A stretch of 64,000 nucleotides of DNA from Desulfocurvus vexinensis DSM 17965 (GTDB taxonomy: Bacteria > Desulfobacterota > Desulfovibrionia > Desulfovibrionales > Desulfovibrionaceae), in contig NZ_JAEX01000005.1 of NCBI RefSeq assembly GCF_000519125.1, positions 126,501-190,500 of the forward strand, in the 5' to 3' direction. The notes below the pieces were generated by a model that was not told the origin of the DNA, did no database searches, and was given only the letters and a program-made list of their open reading frames with translations. Shown here piece by piece: positions 30,842 through 38,367 of this stretch. The translations under genes were made by a program, and so were the position numbers. Positions within the stretch are counted from its first letter, which is position 1; the number at the start of each line of letters is the position of its first letter.

Positions 30842-31693
30842 ATGACCTCTTATCCGGAGCTGCTGATGTCTGGTCTTGGAGAAGTATGGATGTGGAATGT
30901 TGACCCCGTGTGGAGTCATCATGCCTCAATGATTAAGGAGAGTATCCTTTCAACAGAATCTTGTGATGATTTTTCTAGGCATCACCATTTAATGGGGTGC
31001 TTGTATTTTGGTATTGGTGTTATTGAGTCATTTCTTAATAAAATGATGCGAAATGTAATGGAAAATGAACTAACTAGTGAGGACGAAATATTTAAGCATC
31101 TAAGGAAAACGAGTTTTAATGTAAAAAAAATGAAATGGCCATCGGTTATATGTGGTAGAGAAGTGCATATCCCAGATATGTATATGTCTACAATAGATAG
31201 TTGTAACGTCTTGAGAGGAGAGATTACGCATCCAAAAAGGAGAGATCATTCAATATATAGAGATCTTGAGGAAGTTGGTCCTGCTGCTTTTGCCGAGGCT
31301 GTTACATGTTTCATTGTATATATTTATCAAGAGAAAGAAGAGGTGTTCCCCTATTGGCTTTTGGGGTGGAATTGTGTTGGGATGAATGGAGATGTGGCTT
31401 GCATGGAATTGTCAAATAATTTGAATGGGTTTGTATGGTCTCTTGCCAGGATGGGCCTTCTTGAAGTCCCTGCAGGCGGGCATTTATCAGAAATTTGGGA
31501 GAAGGAATACATGACCTCTATTTCTGGTTATTCGGCTATAAAATCACGGCTTGATTCATACCCTGAAGACATAGAGCCATTTAATTCAATTGGGAATATT
31601 CCTTTTCCCCGGCTTACAAAGAGGTGGTGGGACAGGAATTACATTTTAAGTAAAACTCCAGATGCTTTTAGGTCAAGAAGGGTGTTCTCATAG
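30842..31693 (+). CDS. Protein of unknown function from an A+T-rich island, with a HEPN-like Rx4H motif
   Basis: A 283-residue protein I do not recognise. Its DNA is strikingly A+T-rich for the window (18 G/C of 60 at 31081-31140), a sign of recent transfer. The N-terminal half is helical and contains HHLMGCLYFGIGVIESFLN, then NVLRGEITHPKRRDH with R125-x4-H130 near an Asn, the arrangement of HEPN-type RNase active sites (Rx4-6H). The C-terminal half (WLLGWNCVGMNGDVACME, GFVWSLARMGLLEV) is aromatic-rich and unassigned. ATG 30842 is used; GTG 30839 directly precedes it. It lies beside a Phd/VapC pair. HEPN membership is inference from one motif. Confidence 0.55.
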   Translation: MTSYPELLMSGLGEVWMWNVDPVWSHHASMIKESILSTESCDDFSRHHHLMGCLYFGIGVIESFLNKMMRNVMENELTSEDEIFKHLRKTSFNVKKMKWPSVICGREVHIPDMYMSTIDSCNVLRGEITHPKRRDHSIYRDLEEVGPAAFAEAVTCFIVYIYQEKEEVFPYWLLGWNCVGMNGDVACMELSNNLNGFVWSLARMGLLEVPAGGHLSEIWEKEYMTSISGYSAIKSRLDSYPEDIEPFNSIGNIPFPRLTKRWWDRNYILSKTPDAFRSRRVFS

Positions 31694-31747
31694 TTCGTAT
31701 TCTTGTAGTTGTGTGGGCGAACTCTCTCGGCTGCTCATATCCCTGTC

Positions 31748-31775
31748 TTGACAAACGTGCCCCCATGAATAAACT
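31748..31775 (+). promoter_or_regulatory. Sigma-70 promoter of the Phd/VapC operon
   Basis: Perfect -35 TTGACA (31748-31753), a 16-nt spacer and TAAACT (31770-31775), 35 nt before the antitoxin start. Confidence 0.65.
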
Positions 31776-31776
31776 T

Positions 31777-31794
31777 AGTCCTGGACTTAGTCCA
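31777..31794. promoter_or_regulatory. Overlapping palindromes, candidate antitoxin operator
   Basis: AGTCC-T-GGACT (31777-31787) and TGGACT-T-AGTCCA (31782-31794) overlap, forming three alternating AGTCC half-sites just after the -10 box. Phd-type antitoxins repress their own promoters through such repeats. Confidence 0.6.
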
Positions 31795-31810
31795 CTCCGG
31801 GAGGCTCCCC

Positions 31811-32053
31811 ATGCAGCAGGTCAATATCCATGAAGCCAAGACGAATCTCTCCAGGCTGATCGAGAAGGCGGTTGGCGGGGAGGCGTTTGTTATTGCCAAG
31901 TCCGGCAAGCCTATGGTGACGGTGAGCGCTTATGCGCCGCCGCCGGACCCGGCCCGGCGGGTCGGGTTTCTCAAGGGGCGGGTGGAGGTGCCGGACGACT
32001 TCGATTCCATGGGCGGCGAGGAAATTCGGGGCCTGTTCGAGGGGGCGGAATGA
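31811..32053 (+). CDS. Phd/YefM-family antitoxin
   Basis: An 80-residue antitoxin. MQQVNIHEAKTNLSRLIEKA, GEAFVIAKSGKPMVTV is the standard Phd/YefM DNA-binding fold; the C-terminus (FDSMGGEEIRGLFEGAE) is acidic and would wrap and inhibit the PIN toxin. GGGAGG precedes ATG 31811. Its stop overlaps the toxin start by 4 nt. Confidence 0.92.
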   Translation: MQQVNIHEAKTNLSRLIEKAVGGEAFVIAKSGKPMVTVSAYAPPPDPARRVGFLKGRVEVPDDFDSMGGEEIRGLFEGAE

Positions 32054-32439
32054 AGCTGCTCCTGGATACGCACATGCTGCTGTGGGCGGCGGCGGGGACG
32101 TTGCCGCCCCAGGCCGAGGCGCTGGTGGTGGACGGCGGCAACACGCTGTATTTCAGCCCGGCCAGCATCTGGGAAATCGGCATAAAGAAGGGGCTGGGCA
32201 GGAGCGATTTCAGGGTCGAACCCGAAGTGCTCAGGCGCGGGCTCCTGGACAGCGGGTATCAGGAATTGCCCATCACCAGCCTGCACGCCCTGGCGGTCGC
32301 CGACCTGCCGCCGCTCCACAAGGACCCCTTCGACAGGATGCTCCTGGCCCAGGCCAAGGCCGAGGGCATCCACCTGCTCACGTCCGACAGCGCCCTGCGC
32401 GAGTATCCGGGGCCCATTCTCTTTGTGGGGCGACCCTAG
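32050..32439 (+). CDS. PIN-domain ribonuclease toxin (VapC type)
   Basis: A 129-residue PIN nuclease. The acidic metal site is intact: D6 in LLLDTHMLLW, E42 in SIWEIGIKK, D95 in DPFDRMLLAQA and D113 in TSDSAL. VapC-type toxins cut tRNA or rRNA and are blocked by the antitoxin made from the overlapping upstream gene. ATGA overlap with the antitoxin shows coupling. All catalytic residues being present, the module is probably functional. Confidence 0.92.
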   Translation: MKLLLDTHMLLWAAAGTLPPQAEALVVDGGNTLYFSPASIWEIGIKKGLGRSDFRVEPEVLRRGLLDSGYQELPITSLHALAVADLPPLHKDPFDRMLLAQAKAEGIHLLTSDSALREYPGPILFVGRP

Positions 32440-32572
32440 CCTTTCGGGGCTTTCGCCTGCACCCGCTCCGGCACTGCCGGGGCAGCGGCGCCAGCCCGCC
32501 GTGTAGCCCCTTGGGCGCCGCAGTGTCGTCCTTGCCCCGTTGGCTTATGGCAACCGTTCCCTCGCCGCCCCC

Positions 32573-33277
32573 TCACCGCAACCGCGCGTAGCAGATCCAC
32601 GTATACGACTGCGCCTCGTCCAGGAAAACCTGCTGGGCGGGGGTGCCTGGCGTGGTGAGCAGGGGGGCTGGGGTGGGGGGCCAGGGGGTGTTCCAGCGCG
32701 TGGCGGCGGTCTGGAAGACCGGGGGGAATTCGGCGTAGATGTCGAACTGCCCGGCCAGGGCTTCCGCCGCCGCGCCGCCCTGGGCGAAGGCCTGCTTCAG
32801 GCTGCGGCAGTCGCCCTGGCCGGGGGGGTAGTTGTCCTCGAAGATCAGGTGCCGCAGCCCTGCCCGGCGGCACTGGTCCAGCCGCGCCACGGCGTCCTGG
32901 TGGTCGTCGAAGAAGACCAGGGAGCGGGCGGTGGCCTGGGGCCAGTGCTGGGTGGCGAAATCCTGGTCGGAGTAGGTGGCCCGGGGGGAGATGTAGGCGC
33001 GGTTGCGCAGGTTCACGTCGATGCAGACCAGGCGCGCCCCGGGACAGGCCTGCTCCAGCAGCCAAGTGCCCTGGCCGCGCCAGACTCCGCTCTCGATGAT
33101 CAGGTCCGGCGCCAGCCTGCGGACCATGCACCAGGTCGCGAACATGTGCGGGGCCTTCATGCCGCCCTGGTTGTCGCGGACCGGGCGGCGGGCATAGAGC
33201 GCGGCGAAGGCGTCCAGCTCGGCCAGCAGGTCGTCGCGCGTCCAGGGCGGGGTGCCGATTGCCGTAGGCGTCTGCAT
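32573..33277 (-). CDS. Putative SAM-dependent methyltransferase-like protein
   Basis: A 234-residue cytosolic protein. LIIESGVWRGQGTWLLEQ followed by ARLVCIDVNL looks like motif I and the acidic end of beta-2 in a Rossmann methyltransferase; LVFFDDHQDAVARL and RHLIFEDNYPPGQGDC follow at the positions of later strands. This arrangement is seen in class I methyltransferases acting on cephalosporin-like or sugar substrates, but no substrate can be named. AGGAGG 6 nt upstream supports ATG 33277. It faces VapC tail-to-tail, with 133 nt of G/C-rich spacer. Confidence 0.65.
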   Translation of the reverse strand: MQTPTAIGTPPWTRDDLLAELDAFAALYARRPVRDNQGGMKAPHMFATWCMVRRLAPDLIIESGVWRGQGTWLLEQACPGARLVCIDVNLRNRAYISPRATYSDQDFATQHWPQATARSLVFFDDHQDAVARLDQCRRAGLRHLIFEDNYPPGQGDCRSLKQAFAQGGAAAEALAGQFDIYAEFPPVFQTAATRWNTPWPPTPAPLLTTPGTPAQQVFLDEAQSYTWICYARLR

Positions 33278-33381
33278 GGAAGGCCTCCTGGCCCCTGGGG
33301 TCCGGGTGGCGGCGCGGGTGCGTGGCGTGGCCTGCCAGCTCCGAACGGCCCGCGAAAGGGCGCCTTTGCGCGCCCCTGCCC

Positions 33382-33579
33382 CTAGGGCCGCCTGCCGCCC
33401 TGCAACTGCTCGATCTTCTTGTCCGTCCTGTATTCGCCCAGGGCGTAGACGGCCCAGAAGGCCGCCGGAATCCAGCCCAGCAGCGTGATCTGCAAAAGCA
33501 GGCAGATGATGCCCGCGATGGGCCTGCCGATGGTGAAGAACACCGCGAAGGGAAGGAATATGGCCAGCAGGAGGCGCAT
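33382..33579 (-). CDS. Pmp3/YqaE-family small membrane protein
   Basis: A 65-residue protein with two membrane helices (LLLAIFLPFAVFFTIG and IICLLLQITLLGWIPAAFWAV) and a basic cytosolic tail. ILLQ-type and GWIPAAFWAVYAL sequences match UPF0057/Pmp3 proteins, which affect membrane potential and stress tolerance. Upstream AAGGCAGG is a modest ribosome site. Single gene; its promoter is not obvious. Confidence 0.88.
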   Translation of the reverse strand: MRLLLAIFLPFAVFFTIGRPIAGIICLLLQITLLGWIPAAFWAVYALGEYRTDKKIEQLQGGRRP

Positions 33580-33841
33580 GGTGGACCTGCCTTGGGTTGG
33601 GGGTGGCGTGGAACGGGCGCGCGCCCGTGGGCGATCGTCTGCCTTTAAAACATGACTGCGGCGGCTTCTGCAACGGGGAAATGCAGCGCTGCGGGATTTC
33701 GCGGGCGCGGCGCCGGTGCCGCGCCCGTGTTGCGTCGGCGGCTGTGGCGCTGGCGGTGCCGGGCGGGGTTTCCTGCGGGGTGCTGGCGTCCGGCGCTCCC
33801 GGGCGGCTGCCCGGCCCTGGCGCCCCGGCTCCGGGCCCGGG

Positions 33842-34174
33842 CTACTGCGCGCAGCGCACGCACAGCGTGCTTTCGGGCATGGCCAGCAGCCGGGCCACGG
33901 GGATGGGCTCGCCGCAGTCCTCGCACAGGCCGAAATCCGCCTCGTCCACCCGGCGGACCGCCAGCTCCAGGCGCAGCAGGCGGCGGCGCGAGTTGGTCAG
34001 CGAGGCCCCCGCGATGGCCTGGCTCTGCATGGTGTCCAGGCGCGAGAGCCGCCCCACGGCGGCGTCGGGCGCCACGGGATCGACCTGGGTTTCCAGGGCG
34101 GCGATGGTCTCGCGCAGGGTGGTGATTTCCTCTTCCATGCGGCGGCGCAGTCCGGCGCGTTCCTTGGCGTTCAT
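33842..34174 (-). CDS. DksA/TraR-family zinc-finger protein
   Basis: A 110-residue protein with an N-terminal coiled coil (MNAKERAGLRRRMEEEITTL onward) and a C4 zinc finger CEDCGEPIP ... CVRCAQ at the C-terminus. DksA/TraR proteins bind the RNA polymerase secondary channel and modulate rRNA or stress promoters. The coiled-coil tip lacks the DxxDxA motif of true DksA (here GRLSRLDTMQSQ), so it is a paralogue whose effect on polymerase may differ. GGAGG precedes ATG 34174. The spacer to the next gene downstream (33580-33841) holds only a G/C hairpin at 33703-33726. Confidence 0.88.
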   Translation of the reverse strand: MNAKERAGLRRRMEEEITTLRETIAALETQVDPVAPDAAVGRLSRLDTMQSQAIAGASLTNSRRRLLRLELAVRRVDEADFGLCEDCGEPIPVARLLAMPESTLCVRCAQ

Positions 34175-34216
34175 GGCGGGCCTCCGGGGGCGTGGCGGGC
34201 CGGGCGCGGCAAGGAA

Positions 34217-34241
34217 AAGCCGGGCCCTTGCGGCCCGGCTT
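34217..34241 (-). terminator. Intrinsic terminator after the ACT-domain gene
   Basis: On the minus strand AAGCCGGGCC and GGCCCGGCTT form a 10-bp stem with a 5-nt loop followed by TTCCTT. It lies 29 nt after the ACT-gene stop and just upstream of the DksA-like gene. Confidence 0.7.
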
Positions 34242-34269
34242 CGGGGTGTCTCGTTGCGGGGTCGCGGCG

Positions 34270-34701
34270 CTACATCGTGTACAGCACGTCGCCGGGGATG
34301 ATCTTCAGGCCGCCCTTGGTCAGGATCTCGATGGCCTGATCCGTGCGGTCGAAGCGGAAGATCATCACCGCGTTCTTCCCGCTCTGCTGCACGAAGGCGT
34401 ACATGTATTCCACGTTGACGCCCTGGCCGGAGAGCAGGCCGAGGATGTTGTGCAGCCCGCCGGGCTGGTCGGGCACTTCCACGGCGACTACGGTGGTGCG
34501 GCCCACGGTGAAGCCGTTGTCCTTGAGCACCTGCTTGGCCTTCTCGAAGTCCGAGACGATGAGCCGCAGGATGCCGAAGTCGGACGTGTCCGCCAGGGAC
34601 AGGGCGCGGATGTTGATCTGGGACTCGGCCAGCACGCGGGTGACTTCCGAGAGCCGCCCGGCACGGTTTTCCAGGAAAATGGAAATTTGTTCGCACTTCA
34701 T
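34270..34701 (-). CDS. Tandem ACT-domain protein, amino-acid-binding
   Basis: A 143-residue protein made of two ACT domains: [20 protein letters not shown] in the first and [20 protein letters not shown] in the second, each with the Gly between strand and helix that binds amino-acid ligands. It carries no enzyme domain, so it is a stand-alone sensor or regulator. It is 114 nt downstream of the phenylacetate-CoA ligase on the same strand, an association typical of Desulfovibrio and relatives, which suggests it responds to an aromatic or branched amino acid handled by that pathway (inference). AAGGAG lies 10 nt upstream of ATG 34701. Confidence 0.88.
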   Translation of the reverse strand: MKCEQISIFLENRAGRLSEVTRVLAESQINIRALSLADTSDFGILRLIVSDFEKAKQVLKDNGFTVGRTTVVAVEVPDQPGGLHNILGLLSGQGVNVEYMYAFVQQSGKNAVMIFRFDRTDQAIEILTKGGLKIIPGDVLYTM

Positions 34702-34815
34702 GGGAGCCGGTCTCCTTGCTTGCGGTGGCGAAGGGGCGGGCCCGGCCAAGGCCGGGCCTATTGCCCCAGGTGTACTGGATATCCGCCCGGGTGGCAACCG
34801 GGCCATGTCAAACGA

Positions 34816-36120
34816 TTATTGCTTGTTGCGCCGGTCCACGATGCGCTGGGCCTTGCCCACGCTGCGCTCGATGCCCTTGGGCTCCACCAGCGTGACCTTG
34901 GTGGACACGCCCAGGAATTCCTTGATGGACTTCTTGATCTTGCCTTCCATGCGTTGCAGGCCCTTGATTTCGTCGGTGAAGAACTTCTCGTTGACCTCCA
35001 CGCGCACCTCCAGGGTGTCCAGGTTGCCCGTGCGGTCCACGATGAGCTGGTAGTGGGGCGCGGTGCCCTCGGTTTCCAGCAGGATGGACTCGATCTGCGA
35101 GGGGAACACGTTCACGCCGCGGATGATGAGCATGTCGTCGCTGCGGCCCGTGACGCGCTGCATGCGCACATGGGTGCGCCCGCACTTGCAGGGCACATAG
35201 TTCAGCGAGGTGATGTCGCGCGTGCGGTAGCGGATGAGCGGCTGGGCTTCCTTGGTCAGGGTCGTCAGCACCAGCTCGCCCGTGGCGCCGGGGGGCAGGG
35301 GCTCGCCGGTCTCGGGGTCGATGATCTCGGGCAGGAAGTGGTCCTCGAACAGGTGCAGGCCGCACTGGGCCTCGTGGCAGCCGATGGCCACGCCCGGGCC
35401 CATGATCTCCGACAGGCCGTAGATGTCGATGGCCGTGAGCCCGGCGCGCTCCTCGATCTCGCGGCGCATCTCGTCGGTCCAGGGCTCGGCGCCGAAGATG
35501 CCGATGCGCAGCGGCAGTTTGCGGATGTCGATGCCCGCCTGCTCGGCGGCCTCGATGAGCACCAGCATGTACGACGGCGTGCAGCAGATTACCGTGGGCT
35601 CGAAGTCGCGCAACAGCTGCACCTGACGGTTGGTGCCGCCGCCGGAGATGGGCACGATGGTCGCGCCCAGCTCCTCGGCGCCGTAGTGCGCGCCCAGGCC
35701 CCCGGTGAACAGGCCGTAGCCGTAGGCGTTGTGCACGGTGTCCAGCGAGGTGGCCCCGGCGGCCATGAGGCTGCGGGCCATGAGCCGGGCCCAGTTGCGC
35801 ACGTCGCGCCTGGTGTAGCCGACCACGGTGGACTTGCCCGTGGTGCCCGACGAGGCGTGGATGCGCACCACGTTGTCCTTGGGCACGGCGAACAGGCCGA
35901 AGGGGTAGTGGTCGCGCATGTCCTGTTTCATGGTGAAGGGCAGGCGCGAAAGATCCTTCAGGCTCTTGATGTCTGCGGGGGTGATGCCCGCTTCGTCGAA
36001 CTTGCGGCGGTAGAAGCGCACGTTGTGGTACACGCGCGAAACCAGCGACTGCAGGCGCTTGAGCTGGAGCGCCTCCAGCTCCTCCCGGGGCAGGGTTTCC
36101 AGTTCGACATCGAAGATCAT
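34816..36120 (-). CDS. paaK: Phenylacetate-CoA ligase
   Basis: A 434-residue adenylate-forming enzyme that activates phenylacetate or related aryl acids to the CoA ester, giving AMP. The ATP loop is [15 protein letters not shown], followed by [32 protein letters not shown] and YRTRDIT; the C-terminal lid ([20 protein letters not shown]) is intact. Length equals the family (about 430-440). In sulfate reducers it probably works on arylacetates from amino-acid degradation by indolepyruvate oxidoreductase. AAGGAG precedes ATG 36120. Confidence 0.94.
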   Translation of the reverse strand: MIFDVELETLPREELEALQLKRLQSLVSRVYHNVRFYRRKFDEAGITPADIKSLKDLSRLPFTMKQDMRDHYPFGLFAVPKDNVVRIHASSGTTGKSTVVGYTRRDVRNWARLMARSLMAAGATSLDTVHNAYGYGLFTGGLGAHYGAEELGATIVPISGGGTNRQVQLLRDFEPTVICCTPSYMLVLIEAAEQAGIDIRKLPLRIGIFGAEPWTDEMRREIEERAGLTAIDIYGLSEIMGPGVAIGCHEAQCGLHLFEDHFLPEIIDPETGEPLPPGATGELVLTTLTKEAQPLIRYRTRDITSLNYVPCKCGRTHVRMQRVTGRSDDMLIIRGVNVFPSQIESILLETEGTAPHYQLIVDRTGNLDTLEVRVEVNEKFFTDEIKGLQRMEGKIKKSIKEFLGVSTKVTLVEPKGIERSVGKAQRIVDRRNKQ

Positions 36121-36392
36121 GACGGGGCTCCTTGCTGTGATGTTGCGGGGGCTGCTCCTGCGGCGGCCCGGGCGTTGTCGCATCCTGGCCGCGCGTGATC
36201 GATTACATTGCCCGGGGCGGGGCGCGGCGTCAAGCCCGGGGGCGGGGCCGGGGCGGCTGCCCGCGCGCCGGGCGCCCGGGCTGCGCCGGGAGAGGGGGCC
36301 CCGCCGACGCTTACGCCGGGGCAGGGGGGCTGTGCGGGCCGCGACCCTGGCCCCGCGCCCGCCCCGGGCGGGAAAAGCCTGCCCGCCGGGGG
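36121..36392. other. Divergent spacer between paaK and pgl
   Basis: The full spacer runs 36121-36506 (386 bp). Its left 270 bp are extremely G/C-rich and carry no supported gene or hairpin with a T-tract. A short A/T-rich patch near 36200 (GTGATCGATTACATTG) may hold the paaK promoter, but no clear -35/-10 pair is visible. Confidence 0.5.
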
Positions 36393-36420
36393 TTGCTTTT
36401 CCCGTCGCCGGAGGTAGAGT
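36393..36420 (+). promoter_or_regulatory. Sigma-70-like promoter upstream of pgl
   Basis: TTGCTT (36393-36398), a 16-nt spacer and TAGAGT (36415-36420), 86 nt before the pgl start. Confidence 0.35.
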
Positions 36421-36506
36421 GTGCAGCACTGCGGGGCGTGGGCCGTTTCGCCCGTTGCGGGCCCCGCCAAAGCCCGCCCCCGTTGTCCCCAAAGGAGCAT
36501 GCGCGC

Positions 36507-37223
36507 ATGGATCTGCTTGAATTCGACGACCTGGAAGCCCTGTCGGCCCACGCGGCGGCCCTGGTGGGCACGCTGGCGGCGCAGGCCGTGGCCGCGCGCG
36601 GGCTCTTCAGCCTGGCCCTGGCGGGCGGGGCCACCCCCCGGCGAACCTACGAGCTGCTGGCCGCCGACCCGGCCATGCCCTGGGAACACACGCACATCTT
36701 CTTCTCCGACGAGCGCGCCGTGCCCGCCGACGACCCGGACAGCAACCTGCGCATGGCCCGCGAGGCGCTGCTCTCCCGGGTGCCCGTGCCCGCGGCCAAC
36801 GTCCACCCCGTGGTCATCGGCGGCTTCTCCCCGGGCATCGACGCCGCCGGGTACGAGCGCGCCGTGCGCGATTTCTTCCTGCGCCACTGCCCCGGCGAGC
36901 CCCAGGACAAGGCCCTGGACTGCGTGCTGCTGGGCATGGGCGCCGACGGGCACGTGGCCTCGCTGTTTCCCGGCGGCCAGGCCCTGACGGCCCGCACGCA
37001 GTTCATCCATGCCGTGGAGCCTGCGGGCGACCCCGAGCTGCCCCGCGTGACCATGACCCTGCCGCTCATCAACGCCGCCCGCAACGTGGTGGTGCTCATC
37101 CAGGGCCCGGCCAAGCGCGCCGTGCTGGACGCCATCCTGGCCGACCGCGAGGCCGCCGGCGCCGTGTATCCCGCCGCCCGGCTGGACCCGGCGGGCACCC
37201 TCACCTGGCTGGCGGCCCGCTGA
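36507..37223 (+). CDS. pgl: 6-phosphogluconolactonase
   Basis: A 238-residue cytosolic enzyme of the oxidative pentose-phosphate pathway. [35 protein letters not shown] and [16 protein letters not shown] are the three hallmark blocks of the DevB type; the last binds the phosphate. AAAGGAG lies upstream of ATG 36507. It heads a five-gene plus-strand cluster (pgl, nitroreductase, rsfS, gpmI, zinc-ribbon gene), none spaced by more than 65 nt. Confidence 0.93.
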   Translation: MDLLEFDDLEALSAHAAALVGTLAAQAVAARGLFSLALAGGATPRRTYELLAADPAMPWEHTHIFFSDERAVPADDPDSNLRMAREALLSRVPVPAANVHPVVIGGFSPGIDAAGYERAVRDFFLRHCPGEPQDKALDCVLLGMGADGHVASLFPGGQALTARTQFIHAVEPAGDPELPRVTMTLPLINAARNVVVLIQGPAKRAVLDAILADREAAGAVYPAARLDPAGTLTWLAAR

Positions 37224-37287
37224 TTTGCCCCCGCCCCGGAAATGGGGTAGGGAACGCCCCGGCCCGCACGGGCCCGAGGAGGAATCA

Positions 37288-37878
37288 ATGCCTTTTGCCG
37301 ATATCGTCAAGCGCAACCGCAGCTACCGCCGCTTCGACCAGTCCCGCGAGGTGCCCATGGCCGTGCTGGAAGAGCTGGCGGGTCTGACGCGCCACTGCGC
37401 CTCGGGCATGAACCAGCAGCCCCTGCGCTATGCCCTGGTGGCGGAGCGCGACAAGAACGCCGAGATCTTCCCGGCCCTGGGCTGGGCGGGCTATCTCAAG
37501 GACTGGCCCGGCCCCGCCGAGGGCGAGCGCCCGGCGGCCTACGTGGTCGTGATGAGCGTGGGCAAGTCCGGCCCCTGGACCCGCGCCGATGTGGGCATCG
37601 CCGCCCAGACCATCCTGCTGGGCGCCGCCGAGCTGGGCCTTGGCGGTTGCATGATCGCCACCGTCAACCGCGACGTGGTGGCCCGGGCCCTGGACCTGCC
37701 GCAGGACTGCGAGATCCAGCTCGTGCTGGCCCTGGGCGCCCCCGCCGAGACGGTGGTGGTGGATGACCAGGAGCCGGACGGCGACTGCAAATACTGGCGC
37801 GACGACCAGGGCGTGCATCATGTGCCCAAGCTGCGCACCGCCGACGTGGTGGTGCGCCGTTTCCCCTCCGGCGCCTAG
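37288..37878 (+). CDS. Nitroreductase-family flavoprotein
   Basis: A 196-residue FMN enzyme. VKRNRSYRRFDQSREV is the N-terminal FMN-phosphate-binding Arg cluster, SGMNQQPLRY binds the isoalloxazine, and ADVGIAAQTILLGAAELGLG with CMIA is the conserved helix-strand. The C-terminal ALGAPAETVVV is typical. It has a long inserted loop (WPGPAEGERPAAY). Substrate is not predictable; such enzymes reduce nitro compounds, quinones or flavins. GAGGAGG precedes ATG 37288. Confidence 0.88.
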   Translation: MPFADIVKRNRSYRRFDQSREVPMAVLEELAGLTRHCASGMNQQPLRYALVAERDKNAEIFPALGWAGYLKDWPGPAEGERPAAYVVVMSVGKSGPWTRADVGIAAQTILLGAAELGLGGCMIATVNRDVVARALDLPQDCEIQLVLALGAPAETVVVDDQEPDGDCKYWRDDQGVHHVPKLRTADVVVRRFPSGA

Positions 37879-37905
37879 CCGGTTTTTTCGCAGCGGAGTG
37901 ACCCG

Positions 37906-38331
37906 ATGACCGACAAGAAGATCAAGCCCACCCGCCCCACCGGGCCGGAAACCGAGGCCCGGATGCGCGAAGTGGCCGCCTGGCTGCACGAGAAGCAGGC
38001 CCGCAACATCGTGGCCCTGGACGTGGCCGGGCTGTGCGACATCGCCGAGGGCGTCGTGCTGGCCACGGCGGGCAGCGTGCGCCACGCCCAGGCCCTGGCC
38101 GACCACGTGCTGGACATGTGCGGCAAGGAGAAGACCGGCTACCTGGGCATGGAGGGCTACCAGGCGGGATCGTGGATCCTGCTGGACCTCAACGACGTGC
38201 TGGTGCACGTGTTCCAGGACGGCTCGCGCTCCTTCTACAACCTCGAAGGCCTGTGGGCCGAGGCCCGGGAAGTGGCCCTGGCCCTGCCCGCCGACGCCCT
38301 CAGCGACGGCCTGGACGGGCTGGACGCCTAG
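37906..38331 (+). CDS. rsfS: Ribosomal silencing factor RsfS
   Basis: A 141-residue protein that binds ribosomal protein uL14 and blocks subunit joining when nutrients are low. Blocks: RNIVALDVAGLCDIAEGVVL, TAGSVRHAQALADHVLDM, GYQAGSWILLDLNDVLVHVF and SRSFYNLEGLWAEA. The N-terminal 20 residues (KKIKPTRPTGPETE) are an extra basic extension. GpmI follows 36 nt downstream. Confidence 0.95.
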   Translation: MTDKKIKPTRPTGPETEARMREVAAWLHEKQARNIVALDVAGLCDIAEGVVLATAGSVRHAQALADHVLDMCGKEKTGYLGMEGYQAGSWILLDLNDVLVHVFQDGSRSFYNLEGLWAEAREVALALPADALSDGLDGLDA

Positions 38332-38367
38332 CCCGGCGCCGCCCGAACCCCGAACCCGGATACGCCC

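Noticed and set aside
33703-33726. 9-bp G/C hairpin (GGGCGCGGC/GCCGCGCCC) after the DksA-like gene
   Set aside because: No T-tract on either strand, and random hairpins of this strength are frequent at this G+C.
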